The notes below the pieces were generated by a model. The model was not told the origin of the DNA. It ran no database searches and saw nothing but the letters and a program-made list of their open reading frames with translations. DNA of 64,000 bases. Origin: an uncultured Alphaproteobacteria bacterium (lineage in GTDB: Bacteria > Pseudomonadota > Alphaproteobacteria > Rs-D84). Position numbers and translations under genes: made by a program. The stretch spans positions 439,210 through 503,209 of the forward strand of contig CANSHD010000001.1 in assembly GCA_947646585.1 (NCBI GenBank), read 5' to 3'. Positions 8,547 through 17,404 of this stretch are shown here, one piece after another (the first letter of the stretch is position 1; each line of letters opens with the position of its first letter).

Positions 8547-10679
8547 TTATACTTTTGAATCATTAAATAAAGAATTTATAGCCTCTATGCATTCGGTCGG
8601 GATTATATTGAATTTTCTTATATCTAATGTATAAATATAATCATCTTCTATATGAAATGTTTCGTCAACGTATTTCCTAACAGAATCCCTATTAGCAAGT
8701 GCTCGCCTGAGGTCTGGTAACTGCTCTGTCAATGCACGGAATATAACTGTTTTGTAGTAAAATTCTGTCTCTGCAATGAGTTGACGTTTTAATTCTTCTA
8801 TTTTAAAAATTTCCGCATAAGTCTCATAAGTAAAATCTGAAATAAACTGTTTGATTTGTGATATTCCGGTGTCTTGGTCTGACCGACTTAATTCTGTGTT
8901 ATCTGATTGACACGGAACAGATCGACCGTGAATCAAACTTGATAAAATATGATATGCTGGATTGACCGTTTTGTCTATTTCTTGATGCTCAATAAACTTA
9001 CGCAGAGCCGCTATGCGAACAACTGGGTTAATTTGCTTGTCTGTTGCTAACTCTTTCCACATAAGGTGTGTTGATATAATGTCTTCTCTTTCAATAGTGA
9101 TACATCTTATATTGCCATGATTATTTTCAATGTATGTTGCACATCTGGAATCTGAGCTACCTTTAAAAACTCCACTTGGAGTGTGAATATAGTCAATAAT
9201 AGGCTCAAAATTATGTGTTAAAAGTAATACAGTTCTTCCAGCAAGGCTTTTCGTTTTAGAGCCGGGCTGAAATAATCTGTGCATAATAGCGTACTTTTTT
9301 ATGCCATCAAAAGAAGAAATGGGGTCGTCTAATATAATTAAATCGGCGTTTTCAGCAATAGCCATAAACATAAATAAGACTAATGCGAACGCATTACGTT
9401 CCCCCCAACTTAAGTGTTCCTTTGGAGTTAAAATATCATCAGATATATTGCCGTCAGGTAATTTAAATTGTAAGGTTGCACGACTTTGTCCTTCGGCGTC
9501 TGTCGTGAGCTTAAAATGATAGTTAAAGCCCGCTACAGTTAAAAATTTATTAATGTCATCTTCTTTCTCTTTTGTGGAAGTCTCTATTATTCTCTGTGAT
9601 TTAGCTATGGCTGCTTTTAACACGCCAACCCCTGTAATAAGGTTATCTATTTCGTCATTTATAGTTGTGATTTCTGTATTAAAAGCCTCGGTTTTAAAAA
9701 ATACATTCAAACTTGAGTCTATTTTCATATCGTTTAGTTTGATTTCTAATGTTGATATGTCTTCATAATTAACCGTGAATGAATTGAAAGAAATTATATT
9801 GTTTAATCTATCATTTAAGCGCGTAGCTTCTGTGACTAATGCGATTAAACAATCTGAAAAATCAGTAGACTTTTCAGTCGTTCCAAATAGTCCCAATATT
9901 TTAGAAACTTGATCTGAATCTATATAATTCTCCAGTTCTTTTAAAGACTGTTTAATTGCTTGAGCAGTTTCAATACTACCCTTTGTGAAACACTCATTGA
10001 AAGCGGTATTTAATTTTATGCTTTGCTCTGTATCCACAACAGAACAATATGGGCATTTCCCTTTGTTTCCAAAACTTTGATTGCCCTTCAATCTCCATGA
10101 TGCCCAATCAGAAACGATGTCGTCCGTGCAAAAGTCATTTAAACTTTCTAAACTCGATGACAATTTAAAATATGCTCCTTTGCCCTCTTGAGCAACCTTC
10201 TTAATATTTCCAGTAAGAGTCCCCGAAGAGCTTAATTTAATCGCGCTGATTAGTTTTGCGATATTATTACGCAAATTGATTATATTTTCCGCATCTGTAA
10301 AATATTTTTTTATATTTTGTAAGGCAGCATCTACTGTATTGCGAGCGTCATCGTATGCGGGCGTCCGGATAAAAATATTAAATGCATTTGCTATCAAAGA
10401 ATCTTTTTGAAAAATATATTGATTGACGATTCCTTCATTAAAAACAACAACTTTTTTAAAATTATTACCAATAACAGACGGTTGTAGTTCTTCAGATATT
10501 GTCCCGTATGGTGCCAAGTTATCTAAAGATATTTCATCAGAATTTAATTTAATCGATTTCGCAATAGTTGACTTGCCTGTACCATTTCTGCCATAAAATA
10601 TATTTAATTTGCCTTCTTGTATTTCAATAGTTGCATGTTTTATGTTATTACAATTTGATATTGTTATTTGCGTTGACAT
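8547..10679 (-). CDS. AAA_13 ATPase, RloC/PrrC-like putative anticodon nuclease
   Basis: 710 aa. ABC/SMC-type ATPase parts: Walker A GRNGTGKS (30-37), signature LSWGERNA (423-430), Walker B DLIILDDP (446-453), H-loop His489. A CPYC pair (209-212) lies in the insertion between the ATPase halves, reminiscent of the zinc hook of RloC. The C-terminal part has Arg560-x3-Glu564 followed by His577 and His584, the same order as the Arg-Glu-His triad of PrrC, though spacing differs. PrrC and RloC cleave tRNA anticodon loops on phage infection. An ATPase without nuclease activity is the alternative. SD AAAGGAA. No restriction genes are adjacent. Confidence 0.7.
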   Translation of the reverse strand: MSTQITISNCNNIKHATIEIQEGKLNIFYGRNGTGKSTIAKSIKLNSDEISLDNLAPYGTISEELQPSVIGNNFKKVVVFNEGIVNQYIFQKDSLIANAFNIFIRTPAYDDARNTVDAALQNIKKYFTDAENIINLRNNIAKLISAIKLSSSGTLTGNIKKVAQEGKGAYFKLSSSLESLNDFCTDDIVSDWASWRLKGNQSFGNKGKCPYCSVVDTEQSIKLNTAFNECFTKGSIETAQAIKQSLKELENYIDSDQVSKILGLFGTTEKSTDFSDCLIALVTEATRLNDRLNNIISFNSFTVNYEDISTLEIKLNDMKIDSSLNVFFKTEAFNTEITTINDEIDNLITGVGVLKAAIAKSQRIIETSTKEKEDDINKFLTVAGFNYHFKLTTDAEGQSRATLQFKLPDGNISDDILTPKEHLSWGERNAFALVLFMFMAIAENADLIILDDPISSFDGIKKYAIMHRLFQPGSKTKSLAGRTVLLLTHNFEPIIDYIHTPSGVFKGSSDSRCATYIENNHGNIRCITIEREDIISTHLMWKELATDKQINPVVRIAALRKFIEHQEIDKTVNPAYHILSSLIHGRSVPCQSDNTELSRSDQDTGISQIKQFISDFTYETYAEIFKIEELKRQLIAETEFYYKTVIFRALTEQLPDLRRALANRDSVRKYVDETFHIEDDYIYTLDIRKFNIIPTECIEAINSLFNDSKV

Positions 10680-10921
10680 TGCGAATTTCCTTTGTTTTTT
10701 GTATTGTAAAAAAATAGAGCTTTATTCTCAAGATAGAAACAAAATATTTTAAATATATTTCTTGGGGGGGGGCTGGGCTAACGCTCTCGGCTGGACGTGC
10801 GGCTTTTGCGGCTGTTTATAGGCCGCCAAAGCCTAGCGCAGCCGTCTATATTCATTGTATGTATTTAGTGCTGGGACACGCAGGGACAAAAAATCACTGG
10901 ATAAATAAAACATTTTTACAT

Positions 10922-10951
10922 TAAAAAATCCGCGGAAACCCGCGGAAATTC
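10922..10951 (-). terminator. Terminator of element-borne tRNA-Thr
   Basis: On the minus strand, CCGCGG-type hairpin then a T tract directly after the CCA end. The sequence is a clear homologue of the host terminator at 11349-11384. Confidence 0.75.
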
Positions 10952-11027
10952 TGGTGCCAGTTGTCGGACTTGAACCAACGACCCTCTGATTACAAATCAG
11001 ATGCTCTACCAGCTGAGCTAAACTGGC
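10952..11027 (-). tRNA. tRNA-Thr(TGT), intact, carried by element 1
   Basis: 76 nt including an encoded CCA. Acceptor GCCAGTT/AACTGGC, anticodon stem TCTGA/TCAGA, loop TTTGTAA with anticodon TGT (reads ACA). Its two halves match the split host gene exactly in the parts seen. It lies inverted relative to the host gene and has its own promoter and terminator, so it can replace the tRNA destroyed by insertion. Confidence 0.97.
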
Positions 11028-11037
11028 AACGTTTGGT

Positions 11038-11066
11038 AGTATAACCTAACTAAAAGTAAATTTCAA
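11038..11066 (-). promoter_or_regulatory. Promoter of element-borne tRNA-Thr
   Basis: On the minus strand TTGAAA, 17-base spacer, TATACT, 10 bases before the tRNA. Layout matches the host promoter at 2923-2951. Confidence 0.7.
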
Positions 11067-11201
11067 GTATTCTTATCAATTTTATCCATTTTTCTAAAAT
11101 CATTTGTCCCGGGTGATTTTTTGCTCTGTTTTGCCGGCGCGTAATCGTCCGGTTGTGTCGTTATCCGGGGACACTGGCGGGACATTTATCATCAAAAAAT
11201 A

Positions 11202-11281
11202 CAATAAACCACCATACACCACAACAGAGTCAAAAGCCCACACCCCGCAAGAAACCTGTTGATTTGTATGGTGGCTTATTG
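11202..11281. repeat. Inverted repeat next to right attachment core
   Basis: CAATAAACCACCATACA (11202-11218) and its inverse (11265-11281) agree at 16 of 17 positions and end 22 bases before the core. It may be part of the recombination site or a transcription barrier. Confidence 0.6.
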
Positions 11282-11303
11282 TATATTATACACAGTGCTA
11301 TCC

Positions 11304-11348
11304 TTTGTAATCAGAGGGTCGTTGGTTCAAGTCCGACAACTGGCACCA
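11304..11348 (+). pseudogene. tRNA-Thr(TGT), 3' half, split by integration
   Basis: Starts at the anticodon loop TTTGTAA and continues through the 3' anticodon stem, variable loop, T arm and acceptor to CCA. The bases before the core (GCTATCC) do not rebuild the 5' stem, so it is non-functional as a tRNA. Confidence 0.93.
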
Positions 11349-11384
11349 GAATTTCCGCAGGGTTTCTCTGCGGTTTTTTGTTTG
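11349..11384 (+). terminator. Original terminator of host tRNA-Thr
   Basis: CCGCAG/CTGCGG hairpin followed by six T residues after the stranded 3' half. Confidence 0.75.
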
Positions 11385-11435
11385 TAAAAAAAATCAAAGT
11401 AAATTATAATCTCAAAAGAATGTGCAGCGATGCGC

Positions 11436-11630
11436 GTTCGGGGCTGTAGCAAGCCTTATCGTTGCGGTGCGAAAAGCATCGTTAATCTGATGTTTCGGTG
11501 CTTTTTCGCGCCGATATTATCCCTGACCTGGTCGGGGGGCCGTTTGTTATATATTGAAGACAACGGAATCTTTCAACGATAGATTTGCTAACTCCCCGGC
11601 CGCCAATGTTTTGGTGGCCACGATTTTTTA
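11436..11630 (+). ncRNA. Leader RNA copy A (candidate riboswitch-like attenuator)
   Basis: Conserved GTTCGGGGCTGT and AAGCC; P1 TATCGTTG (11457-11464) with CAACGATA (11574-11581); a long P2 hairpin; P3 CCCTGACC (11521-11528) with GGTCGGGG (11530-11537); P4 CCGTT/AACGG enclosing ATATATTGAAGAC; then CCCCGGCC (11594-11601), which can pair with the P3 3' arm; terminator GGCCGCCAA/TTGGTGGCC (11598-11619) and T tract. The two pairings overlap by four bases and exclude each other. The Cys-rich protein's SD follows. Confidence 0.8.
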
Positions 11631-11653
11631 TAGCGAATAAAGGGGGAAAAGCT

Positions 11654-12331
11654 ATGAAATTCAAGAACTTAATCTTGTCCGCGTGTGTTGTCGCGGCAAA
11701 CGCCGGTGTTGGCATACCGCCGGCCCAGGGGGTGACGTACACCTGTAATAGTCTTTCTGTATCAACTTGTAACAATATGGGTGCCAGCATGGCGGTGCAT
11801 AACTGCGCCTCGGGAACACAGGTTTGCTATCAGAAAAAAGACAGCGAAGGTCGTATTTCCATTCCTAAAATATATACGTCATGTTCAACGTGTGACACGG
11901 GTTACACTCTGGCGACGACGACCGTTGATATCTGTTCCAGTGTGTCGAATCCGCCGACGATAAAAAAGTGTTGCGGGCCGTGCAGCAACTGTACCAGCGA
12001 CACCACATGGACGTCTTATGACACCACAAGAGAGGTTCAGGTCAAACGCAGCTGTGACTGTGGCACTTGCAAGGCGACGAACACTTATCGTTGCAAGGCC
12101 GGATATTATGGCAGTGGCACCAGCAGCACTAATTGCAAGCGATGCCCCACAGACGGTTTTACCGTCGGCAGCAGCAATGCTGGCAGCGGTTTTATAACAA
12201 AATGTTTCGTTAATAGTGGCTCGGACACAACCGGCAATTATGACTATACGGAACCTTGTTATTATAAGAATGATCCACTTGTTATTGATCCGATTGATCC
12301 GGGTCTTCCGTTTGAACCGATTTTGCCGTAA
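11654..12331 (+). CDS. Secreted Cys-rich surface protein (paralogue of 46347-47006)
   Basis: 225 aa from ATG 11654 (SD AGGGGG); an in-frame ATG at 11585 falls inside leader A. A signal peptide of about 25 residues is followed by CxxC-type repeats such as CSTCDTGYTL, CGPCSNC, CDCGTCKATNTYRC, KAGYYG and CKRCP, ending near EPCYYKN. The pattern resembles small EGF/TNFR-like disulfide modules. The paralogue on the other strand has the same block order and C-terminal YYKN, and also follows a leader of this class. Probably exported and disulfide-bonded; function unknown. Confidence 0.72.
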   Translation: MKFKNLILSACVVAANAGVGIPPAQGVTYTCNSLSVSTCNNMGASMAVHNCASGTQVCYQKKDSEGRISIPKIYTSCSTCDTGYTLATTTVDICSSVSNPPTIKKCCGPCSNCTSDTTWTSYDTTREVQVKRSCDCGTCKATNTYRCKAGYYGSGTSSTNCKRCPTDGFTVGSSNAGSGFITKCFVNSGSDTTGNYDYTEPCYYKNDPLVIDPIDPGLPFEPILP

Positions 12332-12357
12332 AAAAAGCGCCGTTTGGCGCTTTTTTT
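12331..12357. terminator. Bidirectional intrinsic terminator
   Basis: AAAAAAGCGCC/GGCGCTTTTTT between convergent genes. Confidence 0.85.
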
Positions 12358-12880
12358 ATGCCGCTTTCATATTTTGGCGGGCCGCCATGAACATCAGTAT
12401 CTTTTTCTGTATGTCGGCCGGATTCTGGGCGGCCGATTTTGCAGAGGCGGCTTTTTGAATGTTGCGGGCCAGTTCGGCGTTTATCGCGCCCATGGCGCCG
12501 CCGATTTGTTTTGCGCATTCCTGCGACCATTTGGCGCGGTCGTCTTTGGACAATTCTAATTTTTTCTCGCGATTTGGATTTGTCATCACAATCTGGGACC
12601 ATTTGGCGTTATGTGCGGCAAAAATCTGGTTCATATACATCGCGGCCGGGTTGTTTTTATCTTTGGCGGCAATCATCGATTTTATTTGATTCAGCGCCTC
12701 ATACCATGCGGCGCCCAGGCTCTTGTCGCCCCGGCCCCAGTTGGCGCCCGCCAGTCCAAAGAACAAATCAAAGTATGCCCGTGACAGTTTCTGTTTGGCC
12801 TCCGCGCTAAGTTCTTGTGGCTTTTGCGCACCTGTCCCGCCCATCAGTATCGACATGTTTTGTTGTAAATTTGCATTCAT
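12356..12880 (-). CDS. Hypothetical helical protein
   Basis: 174 aa from ATG 12880 with GAGGCGG just upstream; the longer frame to 13066 overlaps the divergent porin-like gene's leader and is rejected. Ala/Lys/Gln-rich and helical, without signal peptide or membrane segments. Notable stretch: RAYFDLFFGLAGANWGRGDK. Family not recognised; probably cytoplasmic. Confidence 0.65.
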   Translation of the reverse strand: MNANLQQNMSILMGGTGAQKPQELSAEAKQKLSRAYFDLFFGLAGANWGRGDKSLGAAWYEALNQIKSMIAAKDKNNPAAMYMNQIFAAHNAKWSQIVMTNPNREKKLELSKDDRAKWSQECAKQIGGAMGAINAELARNIQKAASAKSAAQNPADIQKKILMFMAARQNMKAA

Positions 12881-13110
12881 TTTGCCGCCTCTTTGCCTGT
12901 TCAAAACAAATGTAGTGCGCGGCATACGCCTTTTCAAGGCCGTTGTCAAGGAAATCTTTCTTTTGACTTTATTCCCATCGGGTGTAACCATATTCCTGTT
13001 CATGTCATAAAAACGCACCTGTTGCCAAGAATGGGCGGGTGTGGATATGAGCCCCGGTCTTGCCAATAATGGGGGCCGTGGATTTCATCAAAGAGCAAGG
13101 AGTTATACTG

Positions 13111-14310
13111 ATGAAAAAATCTTTAAAGCTGGCGGCAGCCGCCACAATATTGGCTACGCCGGCAATAGCGGATACCATTCCGGTTCCGTATAACACATTG
13201 AACACAAATATGGAAAACCCGTTGTATATGCCGGGTGCACGTGTGTTCTATTCCAAACTGTCAAACGGCTTGATGCTGAAAGTGGCCGACGATTCCGCCG
13301 CGCACAAGGACAAGCATCATGACGGCTCTACCGAGTTCCCGATTATCCGTATCCAGGAAGAAATGGGATACGGTATCACCGACCGCTTGGCGGCACACTT
13401 CTCGGTTCAGTACACGCACGACGATGATATTCAGCGCACCGGTCTGTCCGCAGGTCGTCTGGGTTTAACATATCGTTTGCTGAACCTGTATAACGGTTTT
13501 GTATGGGATGTTTATGGCGATTTGCATTTGGGCGGTATCGGTGAAATGCGCGGCCAGTACAACATTGCCGGCGACGCCGATACGGCAAATGCTGTCATTG
13601 CGGGGGCATTAAAAACAGCTGCGGCAAGTGGCATGGATATCAGAGACCCGAATGTTCAGGGTGCGGTAATTGCACAGGCTGCGCCAACTGCATTAAAGGC
13701 GTCTTTGCTGAATGCAAACGGCGTAATCGACTATGACAACTATTCCAACGGTATGTGGGGATTCCATGTCGGTACCAAGGTTGGTAAGGTTTGGGATAAA
13801 TTGACGACCAGCGCGTTTGTTGAGGTTCTGCGTACATTCGGCGACGACAACAGCCGTATCCGCATCGCGGGCAGTAACACACCGATTTTGGCGAATTATT
13901 CGACCGCGTTGGTTTTGGCGCAATTGGGCGCCCCGGCCGAAGTTGCGGCGGAATTCAAATCCGTGACGGAGGTTAACGCCGGCCTGAACGCGTTCTATCA
14001 GTGGACGTCGAAATGGTCGACTGGCGCATGGTTCCGTTATGAACACCATGCCGACCAGGGTATCGAGAAAATCACAACCAACGTCGCACCGGAATTGGCG
14101 CCAGTAAAGAAAGCGCTGGAAGACAAGCTGTCTGATATGAACGACGGTTTTGACGCATATATCATCGGTCTGTCCGCCGCGCACCAGTTCACAGACCATG
14201 CCCAGGTTGCGGTATATGGTGAATACACCTTTGACAACGCGCACGAACGCTCCCAGAACGGTACGGACGCCAAGGTTGAGGCGGGTGTTCGCGTGAACTT
14301 TAAGTTCTAA
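13111..14310 (+). CDS. Outer-membrane beta-barrel protein
   Basis: 399 aa from ATG 13111 (SD AAGGAG). Signal peptide MKKSLKLAAAATILATPAIA. The mature part alternates polar and aromatic residues in beta-strand fashion and ends with a terminal Phe (VEAGVRVNFKF), the usual assembly signal for outer-membrane barrels. Possibly an SphA/porin-like transport or adhesion protein; specificity unknown. A terminator follows at 14344. Confidence 0.75.
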   Translation: MKKSLKLAAAATILATPAIADTIPVPYNTLNTNMENPLYMPGARVFYSKLSNGLMLKVADDSAAHKDKHHDGSTEFPIIRIQEEMGYGITDRLAAHFSVQYTHDDDIQRTGLSAGRLGLTYRLLNLYNGFVWDVYGDLHLGGIGEMRGQYNIAGDADTANAVIAGALKTAAASGMDIRDPNVQGAVIAQAAPTALKASLLNANGVIDYDNYSNGMWGFHVGTKVGKVWDKLTTSAFVEVLRTFGDDNSRIRIAGSNTPILANYSTALVLAQLGAPAEVAAEFKSVTEVNAGLNAFYQWTSKWSTGAWFRYEHHADQGIEKITTNVAPELAPVKKALEDKLSDMNDGFDAYIIGLSAAHQFTDHAQVAVYGEYTFDNAHERSQNGTDAKVEAGVRVNFKF

Positions 14311-14343
14311 ACCAAACGATAATAAACAAATATTGGACACATT

Positions 14344-14367
14344 GGGCCCCCGCCGGGGGCCCTTTTT
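14344..14367 (+). terminator. Intrinsic terminator
   Basis: GGGCCCCC/GGGGGCCC hairpin with a T5 tract after the barrel gene. Confidence 0.85.
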
Positions 14368-14427
14368 AATATTTTGCTATCGGCTGTTTTTATGGTATAA
14401 TATGCTACAAAGGAATAGAGACAGATT

Positions 14428-15531
14428 ATGAAAAATTTCGGCTTTTCCGCCGCATTGTTCGGCTTTTTGTTGGGAACGCACGGCGCCGCCGTGGCCGCAT
14501 ACCCCGCGCACCAGGCGTACCAGGCAACCAATGCCCAGGGTGGAATCGTATATTTGCCGGGTAATACCGTACAGATGCCCGCCAACACCCAGGTTGTGGC
14601 GGTTCAGACCAATAACGCCGCCACCGCGACGCCAACGCGCATAACCGGCGCATTGCCGCGCGTAGGCAGCCGTGCCAGCACCGCCGGCCGCCAGTATTAT
14701 CAGCCGGCCGATTACGACCGTCTGGCCGACAGCGGGCTGTATATCGGTGTTTCCGTCGCATATTCCGCGTCGATTATGGGGAACATGCATGCCGATTACA
14801 CCGGTGAGCAGAACGCTTTCTTTGTTCCCGGCGCGTTCAAAGACGCCGATTTTGATACCGACACCGTAATCCCGTTACAGTTGTCGGTTGGTGCCGCGAT
14901 TAACAACGATGTGCGTATCGATTTTTCGTACCTGCGCTATTCGGGACTGGAATATCCGGGCCGTGTGGAATCGTCCAACGGTGCCGGCGGTTATGTTGAG
15001 GCGACGGTTGACGGCGGCGCAATTACCGCAAATGCAACAATGCTGAACGTTTATTATAATATCGACAGCTTTACCGGCTATATCGCGGGCGGAATGCTGC
15101 GTCCATATGTCGGTGCCGGTGTCGGTATTTCATTGAATACGATTGCGGACTATGTCGTGTATGATAATACATTCTATTCTGAAAATGAACCTGGCACTGT
15201 ACCTGATGGTACCCTAACAGGTATTTCCGACATATACGCATATCACAATGGCGGGACCGAGGAACAGTTTGCATTCATGCTGGAAGGCGGTGTCACAACT
15301 GAACTGGACAACGGTTTAAAATTGGATTTCTTTGCGCGCTATGCCAATTTGGGTAAGGTAAAGACATCGGGCAGTATTATTGTTTCTCAGACAGAATGGT
15401 TGGCGAATTCAGCTGTCGTTGGTGGCGAAGCGGTTGCCCCGTACGACAGTGTATTCCATTACACCAACTGGTACGAAAGTGGCCGCATCGGCATGGTTGA
15501 CGTCGGCGCGCGTATAAGATTGCAGTTCTAA
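14428..15531 (+). CDS. Outer-membrane beta-barrel protein (OmpA-like/Surface antigen type)
   Basis: 367 aa, SD AAAGGAA. Signal peptide of about 24 residues, a Gln/Thr-rich linker (25-85), then a barrel beginning SGLYIGVSVAYSASIMGNMH and ending GMVDVGARIRLQF with terminal Phe. Resembles P44/Msp2-like or OmpA-like eight-stranded barrels of alphaproteobacteria. Likely surface exposed; role unknown. Confidence 0.75.
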   Translation: MKNFGFSAALFGFLLGTHGAAVAAYPAHQAYQATNAQGGIVYLPGNTVQMPANTQVVAVQTNNAATATPTRITGALPRVGSRASTAGRQYYQPADYDRLADSGLYIGVSVAYSASIMGNMHADYTGEQNAFFVPGAFKDADFDTDTVIPLQLSVGAAINNDVRIDFSYLRYSGLEYPGRVESSNGAGGYVEATVDGGAITANATMLNVYYNIDSFTGYIAGGMLRPYVGAGVGISLNTIADYVVYDNTFYSENEPGTVPDGTLTGISDIYAYHNGGTEEQFAFMLEGGVTTELDNGLKLDFFARYANLGKVKTSGSIIVSQTEWLANSAVVGGEAVAPYDSVFHYTNWYESGRIGMVDVGARIRLQF

Positions 15532-15603
15532 ATCGCAAGATTATGGATGTGCCGGGCATAAGAGGGGTGCTCGGCTCATTTAAAATAAAACCGGGCAGAG
15601 AGA

Positions 15604-17328
15604 ATGAAACACAAATCGATTTTTTCGTATTATCTATTGATATCCGCCATTGTTGCGGCGACGCCGGCCACGGCGGGTGTGCGTGTCGGCAACCTGTCGC
15701 GCAGCTATGCCGACTCGTACAGCCAGGTAAACGGTCTGCGCATGGGCACGGCAAACGGCCAGAACAGCGCCAATCAAAATACGGAAACATTTATGCCGGC
15801 GACCGGACTGATGACGGACAATTCCGTCACGACCGCGGTTGACGGAACAGGGGCGGTCGTAAATCTGCCGGTTCGCGTGGCGAACGCCGATTTGGCGAAA
15901 AGAATAGGGCTGGGCGAAACGGTCGGCCGTGTCAGCATGGGCACATTGGAATCATGTTCACGCATTTATCCCGAGGGTGACTTTGCATGGGATACCCCCA
16001 CCGCCGGCGTGGGCAGTGGCGGCGCCCAGACATGTATCGCGGTTGTTGAAATGCGCGCGATAAATGCCGACGGCCGCGGGGGCGAGGCAGTCCTTGCCCG
16101 TGCCAATATCGCCGCCGGCGACAATATCAAATGCAATATATCGGATTTCCCGGAATACTCGTACACCGAAGACGCGGGCAAGATTGAATTCCCGGCGGAC
16201 CGCGAGCCCACCATGGACGACGTTATCGCCCAAATGAACCAGGAACAGAAACAGAACGCCGGATTAAAAATCGCGGCGGGTGCGCTGATTGGCGGCATCG
16301 GCGGCAATATCGCCGGCAAGGCGGAGCGGGGCTCTGATTCCATCATCGGCACGAACAAGGAAAAAATGACCAGTACCGCAATCGGCGCATTGTCCGGTGC
16401 GGCCATAATGGCGGGTAACTCTTATGCCGGCAAAGTCGGCGGCGATGTCATCCTGTCAACCGGTGTCAACGCGGCGGCGGGCGGCGTAATGGGTAATATC
16501 ATGGCGTCCGGCAACAGTGTTTTGCGTGTCGAGGATTGCGAGGTTGGCGGCGTCAAGACCAGCTGTCTGTGGGGCAGTGTTGTTAAAACCGTCGAATGGA
16601 AACAAGAAGAAAACGGCGTCACAAAGACCGCATATTACAATATGACGACGCATGACACGATTGAATGCGATGCAGATGGTAAAAAGTGTAAGCCCATATG
16701 GTTTGCGCTTGCCTCCGTCCGTCTTGAGGCGGCGCCGAACAAGACTCTGGATGAAATCCGTAAAGAGCAGGACCGTGCCGTTCTTCAAGATGACAAGTTT
16801 CATTTTAAATACGACAAACAAAAGCAGGAAGTGGAACCCGGCACTGGCGACGAAATATGGGCAAAGATTTCCGAGGGGCGCTTGGAAGACGGCATGGCCG
16901 TCCGCGCCATGGTTCCGAATGTCAACGACAAGGCGTTCGGTTTGACGTCCGACGACTGGGCCAAATGGCGCAGCAATAATCCCAAGGCACGGGTTTGGGG
17001 CCGCAACATGGACGGCAATGCGTATGACCTGGGCGACGGATATACGATTGAAAACTTCCGCCCGATGACAATCGACGCCGAAGACGGCGGCATCGTTGAC
17101 ATCAGCAACAAGGCCAGATTAAAAAGCACGTTGACCGGTGCGGGCATCGGCGGCGCGATGGGCGGCTTTGTCGGATACCGGGGCGCACAAAGCGATATTG
17201 ACGACCGCTGGGTCAGTGCCGTCCGTGAATACAAAGACTCTTTGACGCGTGTCTATTGCGCCACCGGCAAGCGTTATCTGGGCCAGTATAACGACATGAT
17301 AGTAATTCCGTCTTTAAACCAGGAATAA
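15604..17328 (+). CDS. Secreted glycine-zipper protein
   Basis: 574 aa. Signal peptide (about 1-25, ending TPATAG). Three Gly-rich zipper-like stretches, LIGGIGGNIAGKAERG (about 223-238), a neighbouring ALSGAAIMAGN region, and GAGIGGAMGGFVGYRG near the C-terminus, could insert in or pack against membranes. Cys pairs occur in CSRIYPEGDF and VEDCEVGGVKTSC. No enzymatic motif recognised. Follows the barrel gene by 72 bp and ends at a terminator. Confidence 0.65.
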   Translation: MKHKSIFSYYLLISAIVAATPATAGVRVGNLSRSYADSYSQVNGLRMGTANGQNSANQNTETFMPATGLMTDNSVTTAVDGTGAVVNLPVRVANADLAKRIGLGETVGRVSMGTLESCSRIYPEGDFAWDTPTAGVGSGGAQTCIAVVEMRAINADGRGGEAVLARANIAAGDNIKCNISDFPEYSYTEDAGKIEFPADREPTMDDVIAQMNQEQKQNAGLKIAAGALIGGIGGNIAGKAERGSDSIIGTNKEKMTSTAIGALSGAAIMAGNSYAGKVGGDVILSTGVNAAAGGVMGNIMASGNSVLRVEDCEVGGVKTSCLWGSVVKTVEWKQEENGVTKTAYYNMTTHDTIECDADGKKCKPIWFALASVRLEAAPNKTLDEIRKEQDRAVLQDDKFHFKYDKQKQEVEPGTGDEIWAKISEGRLEDGMAVRAMVPNVNDKAFGLTSDDWAKWRSNNPKARVWGRNMDGNAYDLGDGYTIENFRPMTIDAEDGGIVDISNKARLKSTLTGAGIGGAMGGFVGYRGAQSDIDDRWVSAVREYKDSLTRVYCATGKRYLGQYNDMIVIPSLNQE

Positions 17329-17336
17329 AGCCTTTT

Positions 17337-17361
17337 CCCCGCCATCGGCGGGGATTTTTTT
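17337..17361 (+). terminator. Intrinsic terminator
   Basis: CCCCGCC/GGCGGGG hairpin with T7. Confidence 0.85.
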
Positions 17362-17404
17362 ATGGATTTGTATTCGCAAATAGGTTAATGTACCGATTGT
17401 AATA

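Larger units (their letters stand above)
10873..11184. repeat. Right-end GGGACA motifs, candidate integrase arm sites
   Basis: GGGACA at 10873, 10883, 11168 and 11179 and inverted at 11105. These mirror the left-end cluster (3077-3193) and surround the intact tRNA-Thr. Confidence 0.45.
2993..11310 (+). mobile_element. Integrative element 1 in the anticodon loop of tRNA-Thr
   Basis: The boundaries are a 7-bp direct repeat TTTGTAA (2993-2999 and 11304-11310), the anticodon loop of the host tRNA, giving an element of about 8.3 kb. Its contents are a tyrosine integrase at the left end, an AlpA-like HTH protein, a RepA-like helicase, a secreted/membrane operon, an RloC/PrrC-like ATPase and a complete tRNA-Thr in inverse orientation. 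Base composition looks more AT-rich than the flanks. Unlike typical tRNA-targeting elements it does not restore the 3' part of the target; it brings a whole replacement gene. There is no conjugation or capsid gene, so it is probably a satellite or helper-dependent element. Confidence 0.9.

Noticed and set aside
2962..11348. Split tRNA-Thr as a trans-spliced or intron-containing tRNA
   Set aside because: The halves are 8.3 kb apart with an integrase and cargo between, a 7-bp recombination core, and an intact copy present. No intron or bulge-helix-bulge structure is visible.
11153..11449. 98-aa ORF across the right attachment site
   Set aside because: Reads through the tRNA 3' half and terminator; no SD and no protein-like features.
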